38,045 bases of DNA from Opitutaceae bacterium. GTDB lineage: Bacteria > Verrucomicrobiota > Verrucomicrobiia > Opitutales > Opitutaceae. The translations under genes and the position numbers were made by a program. Each line of letters starts with the position of its first letter. The first letter of the stretch is position 1. Location: assembly GCA_017994935.1 (NCBI GenBank), contig JAGOJU010000033.1:1-38045 (forward strand), in the 5' to 3' direction. The notes beneath the pieces are model-generated. The model saw only the letters and a list, made by a program, of their open reading frames with translations. It was not told where the DNA came from and searched no databases. Shown here one piece after another: positions 35,189 to 38,045 of the stretch.

Positions 35189-35620
35189 ATGAAAACGTTC
35201 CTCGCCAAAAACGAGACCCTGCCACAGCCGAAATGGCATCTGATCGATGCCGAGGGAGTCGTGCTTGGCCGTCTCGCCGTGAAGGCCGCCAACATCATCC
35301 GCGGCCGCAACAAGCCTTCCTACACGCCCAATGTCGACACCGGCGACTACGTTGTGATCATCAATGCGGAGAAGGTGGTTCTCACGGGCAAGAAGGAGGA
35401 GCAGAACAAGTACATGTTTTTCTCGGGCTTCGTTGGCGGCGAGAGCTATCGTTCGATCCCCCAGCAGCGTGAGCGCCGCCCGGAGTTCCTGATCGAGCAC
35501 GCGGTCAAGGGCATGCTCCCCAAGAACCGCATTGCGGCCAGGATGCTGACCAAGCTGCGCGTGTTTGCGGGTCCGAATCACACGCACGAAGCACAGAACC
35601 CCAACAAGATTTCCGTTTGA
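35189..35620 (+). CDS. rplM: 50S ribosomal protein L13
   Basis: 143 residues from the ATG at 35189. Signature segments are KTFLAKNETLPQPKWHLIDA, GRLAVKAANIIRGRNKPSY, GDYVVIINAEKVVLTGKK and AVKGMLPKNRIAARMLTKLRVF. L13 is an early assembly protein of the large subunit. It is followed 8 bp later by rpsI, the conserved bacterial pairing. An in-frame ATG at 35174 adds only five residues and is less likely. Confidence 0.98.
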   Translation: MKTFLAKNETLPQPKWHLIDAEGVVLGRLAVKAANIIRGRNKPSYTPNVDTGDYVVIINAEKVVLTGKKEEQNKYMFFSGFVGGESYRSIPQQRERRPEFLIEHAVKGMLPKNRIAARMLTKLRVFAGPNHTHEAQNPNKISV

Positions 35621-35628
35621 TCTGAATT

Positions 35629-36030
35629 ATGAGCGCAACCGCCACCAACGTCATCTCCGCCACGGGTCGCCGCAAGACCGCCACCGCTCGCGTTCGTCTG
35701 AGTGAAGGCTCCGGCAAGCTTCTTGTGAACGGTCGCGACTTCGACAGCTATTTCACTCACGAGAATTTCTCGAAGCAGGCCTACGCGCCGCTCCTGACCG
35801 TTGAACTGCGCGACAAGATTGACGTGACCGTCAACGTGGTCGGCGGTGGGGTCTCGGGCCAGGCGGGCGCAACCGCGCATGGCATCGCGCGCGCCCTGCA
35901 GAAGATGAATCCGGAACACCGCGCCGCGCTCAAGAAGGCCGGACACATCACCCGCGATCCTCGCGGCAAGGAGCGCAAGAAGCCCGGCCAGCCCGGTGCG
36001 CGCAAGCGCTTCCAGTTCTCGAAGCGCTGA
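35629..36030 (+). CDS. rpsI: 30S ribosomal protein S9
   Basis: 133 residues. [44 protein letters not shown] and the basic C-terminal tail ending QFSKR, whose last Lys-Arg reaches the P-site tRNA, identify S9. It is the second gene of the rplM-rpsI operon and is followed by a clear intrinsic terminator. Confidence 0.98.
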   Translation: MSATATNVISATGRRKTATARVRLSEGSGKLLVNGRDFDSYFTHENFSKQAYAPLLTVELRDKIDVTVNVVGGGVSGQAGATAHGIARALQKMNPEHRAALKKAGHITRDPRGKERKKPGQPGARKRFQFSKR

Positions 36031-36055
36031 TTCGAGTCATTCGTTTTGCAGCATC

Positions 36056-36086
36056 GGCCGCCTTTCCCATCAAGGCGGCCTTTTTT
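36056..36086 (+). terminator. intrinsic terminator of rplM-rpsI
   Basis: GGCCGCCTT (36056-36064) pairs AAGGCGGCC (36072-36080) over a seven-base loop and is followed at once by six T residues, the standard rho-independent form, 26 bp after the rpsI stop. Confidence 0.95.
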
Positions 36087-36147
36087 GCGTCCTTCGGCGA
36101 TGGGGGTGCTCTTGCTTTTTTTGGATTCATACTGATTTCTCTCTGCC

Positions 36148-37173
36148 ATGAATGTCGGTGTTGTCGGTGCGTCCGGTTATTCCGGTGAACTCCTGGTCAG
36201 GCTTCTGCTCGGACATCCCCATGTCCGCCTCACGACGGTCACGTCGCGCACCCATGCCGGCAAGTCGCTGCAGCAGGTGTTTCCCTCGCTCAGGGGTGTG
36301 GATCACGGGCTCACCTTCACCGACTCCAATGCCGATGCCCTCGCGGCCGGCGATCTGGACCTTGTGTTCCTGGCGCTTCCGCATGGTGCGGCCGCGGATT
36401 TTGCAAAGGTGCTGGTGCCTGCGGGCAAGAAGGTCATCGACCTGAGCGCGGATTTCCGCATCGCCGACCTAGCGACCTACGAACGTTATTACGGCAGGCA
36501 TCACGCTCCCGCGATCCTGCCGCTGGCGCGGTTTGTCCTTCCGGAAATCACGGACTCGTCGTGGAAGCGGGAGATCCGCCTGGCCGCCTCGCCCGGGTGT
36601 TATCCGACGAGTGTATTGATTCCGCTGATACCGCTGTTGCGCGACGGACTGGTTTCGCGCACGCACATCGTGGTCAATTCCCTCAGCGGAGTGAGCGGTG
36701 CGGGGCGCAAGGTCGAGGAGACCTACCTCTATGTCGAGCGTGCCGAGAGCGCAAAGGCCTACGGCTTGGTCAAGCATCGTCACCTTGCCGAAATCGAGGA
36801 ACAGCTCGCGTTGCACAGCGGGGGTCCGGCTGTCATCCAATTCAATCCCCACCTCGTGCCGATGAGACGCGGGATCGCCACCACCATCACCGTACCGGCA
36901 GCCCCTGGCGCCACGATCGAATCGGTTTACGCGTCGTGGAAAAAAGCCTACGGCGAGGCTCCCTTCGTCCAGATTCTGGCATCGGGCGAGACACCCGACA
37001 CCGCGCATGTCGTGGGCACCAATCGGGTGGACATCTCCGCAGTGCACGATCAACGGACGGGCAACTTCGTCCTCACTTCCGCCGAGGACAATCTCGTCAA
37101 GGGTGCAAGCGGCCAGGCGGTTCAGATCATGAATCTTTGGCTCGGGTTTCCCGAGACCGCCGGGTTGACCTGA
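36148..37173 (+). CDS. argC: N-acetyl-gamma-glutamyl-phosphate reductase
   Basis: 341 residues. The NADP-binding start is VGVVGASGYSGELLVRLL. The catalytic Cys151 sits in AASPGCYPTS, and KHRHLAEIEEQL carries the active-site His region, followed by FNPHLVPMRRGIATTI. ArgC reduces N-acetylglutamyl phosphate to the semialdehyde in arginine synthesis. It faces argJ, which performs the first and fifth steps, with only 41 bp between their stops; the two are convergent rather than the usual co-directional argCJ order. Confidence 0.98.
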   Translation: MNVGVVGASGYSGELLVRLLLGHPHVRLTTVTSRTHAGKSLQQVFPSLRGVDHGLTFTDSNADALAAGDLDLVFLALPHGAAADFAKVLVPAGKKVIDLSADFRIADLATYERYYGRHHAPAILPLARFVLPEITDSSWKREIRLAASPGCYPTSVLIPLIPLLRDGLVSRTHIVVNSLSGVSGAGRKVEETYLYVERAESAKAYGLVKHRHLAEIEEQLALHSGGPAVIQFNPHLVPMRRGIATTITVPAAPGATIESVYASWKKAYGEAPFVQILASGETPDTAHVVGTNRVDISAVHDQRTGNFVLTSAEDNLVKGASGQAVQIMNLWLGFPETAGLT

Positions 37174-37214
37174 AGCGACGCCGGCTTCCCCTGGCTGTGC
37201 AGGCCCGGCGGGGC

Positions 37215-38045
37215 TCAGCTCCGGTAGTCGGCGTTCTCGCTCACGTATTCGTGCGTGAGATCTCCGCCGTGGACCATGGCCGTCGCATTGCCCAGACCCA
37301 GGTCGACGGCGATTTCAACCACGCGCTCGTGGGGAGGATAGTCGACGGGAGGCGTGAAGACGCCGTCCTTGCCGGGCGCGCTCCTGTAGAGCTCCGCGTG
37401 ACGAAGGTGTGCCACCAGAGATGCCTCCTTCTCCGGATTCAACTGGAAGACACCTGAGGAGAATATCTCGATGCCGCCGATCTTTGCGGAAAGACGGGAC
37501 AGATCGACAGGCTCCGGCTGGGCACCGACCGACTTGCCGATCGCCTGGATCAGGCGTCCCACATTGGGATCATTGCCTGCGATTGCGCACTTGAAGAGCG
37601 GCGCGTTGACGATCGCCTTTCCCAACTGGAGGGCGAGCTGGCGGGTGGGGGCACCGCTGATGTCCACCCGGATGACATGGCGCACGCCCTCGCCGTTTCT
37701 CACGACGTCTTCGGCTAGGTCGCGACACACCTGCCTCAGCGAGGACTCGAAAGCGGCAGGATCGGTGCACGGGACCCTGCCCGATGAAATGAGGACAACC
37801 GTGTCGGAGGTGCTGGTGTCGCTGTCCACGCTGATCGTATTGAAGCTGTCCTCCACCACGCGCCCGAGAATCGCGCGGAGGGTGTCCCTCGGCACCGCAA
37901 GATCCGTGAGAAGGTAGACCAGCATGGTCGCGAGGTTGGGTTCGACCATGCCTGCGCCCTTGGCAACCCCTAGAATGGCGCCGTTCACCAGAGTGGCGCG
38001 GCGTGCCTTCGGGTAGAGATCGGTTGTCACGATACCCTCCGCAAG
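37215..38045 (-). CDS. argJ: bifunctional ornithine acetyltransferase/N-acetylglutamate synthase, C-terminal part
   Basis: 276 residues are in the window; the frame remains open to the last base, so the N-terminal part lies outside. The self-cleavage site is present: GAGMVEPNLATMLVY, where the Thr (codon 37926-37928) becomes the nucleophile of the beta chain. Other motifs are DSFNTISVDSDTSTSDTV, AIAGNDPNVGRLIQAIG and a C-terminus ENADYRS resembling the usual NADYRT. ArgJ recycles the acetyl group from N-acetylornithine to glutamate. It is convergent with argC. Confidence 0.96.
   Translation of the reverse strand, partial: LAEGIVTTDLYPKARRATLVNGAILGVAKGAGMVEPNLATMLVYLLTDLAVPRDTLRAILGRVVEDSFNTISVDSDTSTSDTVVLISSGRVPCTDPAAFESSLRQVCRDLAEDVVRNGEGVRHVIRVDISGAPTRQLALQLGKAIVNAPLFKCAIAGNDPNVGRLIQAIGKSVGAQPEPVDLSRLSAKIGGIEIFSSGVFQLNPEKEASLVAHLRHAELYRSAPGKDGVFTPPVDYPPHERVVEIAVDLGLGNATAMVHGGDLTHEYVSENADYRS

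Noticed and set aside
37179..37210. Terminator between argC and argJ (CGCCGG with CCGGCG)
   Set aside because: Only six pairs, a long loop and no T-run on either strand; too weak to call.

Overview
The window looks like a chromosomal segment of a verrucomicrobial (Opitutaceae-like) bacterium. GC content is high. There is a TonB-dependent receptor of the type common in that family, secreted enzymes with Tat or Sec signals, a large secreted subtilase ending in two ARAIGPSL/NDNW-type domains as seen in Opitutus-like secretomes, and several starts without a clear Shine-Dalgarno sequence. The taxonomic call is inference from protein character; no 16S rRNA is present.

Layout: 1-3845 is a catabolic group, all on +: the end of a TonB receptor with a large internal deletion, a fumarylacetoacetate-hydrolase-family protein with a possible export signal, a Tat-signal enolase-superfamily dehydratase, and a bicupin. 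3846-5531 holds a sparse stretch with one doubtful minus-strand membrane protein, then a DUF3024 gene overlapping a queuosine-precursor (VUT/YhhQ) transporter. 5730-9362 is a peptide-export cassette: HlyD-type adaptor, a 58-residue double-glycine-leader peptide, and a C39-peptidase ABC transporter. Facing it is an ATP-grasp/alpha-E fusion (9429-12023), with a BadF-type kinase divergent from that. 13259-18217 carries carB, purU and a TPR-like membrane protein. 18322-22530 is the giant subtilase, followed by two minus-strand exported proteins (thioredoxin-like and 5'-nucleotidase).

25238-28763 is an accessory zone: a tiny CxxC/CxxC protein, a multi-stem structured element, tRNA-Leu(UAG), a Phd/VapC toxin-antitoxin pair behind a consensus promoter that predicts a leaderless mRNA, remnants of a nucleotidyltransferase-type gene pair and of a possible transposase, a second FAH-family gene, and a patch of dispersed repeats that has supplied the C-terminus of a GH20-like enzyme. 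30811-38045 is housekeeping: a MOSC protein, transaldolase, CCA-adding enzyme, DUF423 protein, TorF-type porin, rplM-rpsI with clear terminators on both sides, argC, and the C-terminal part of argJ.

The most promising unusual system is the peptide-export cassette. Its precursor has a textbook double-glycine leader but an acidic, cysteine-free core, and no recognisable RiPP-modifying enzyme sits beside it, except possibly the convergent amidoligase-like ATP-grasp fusion.
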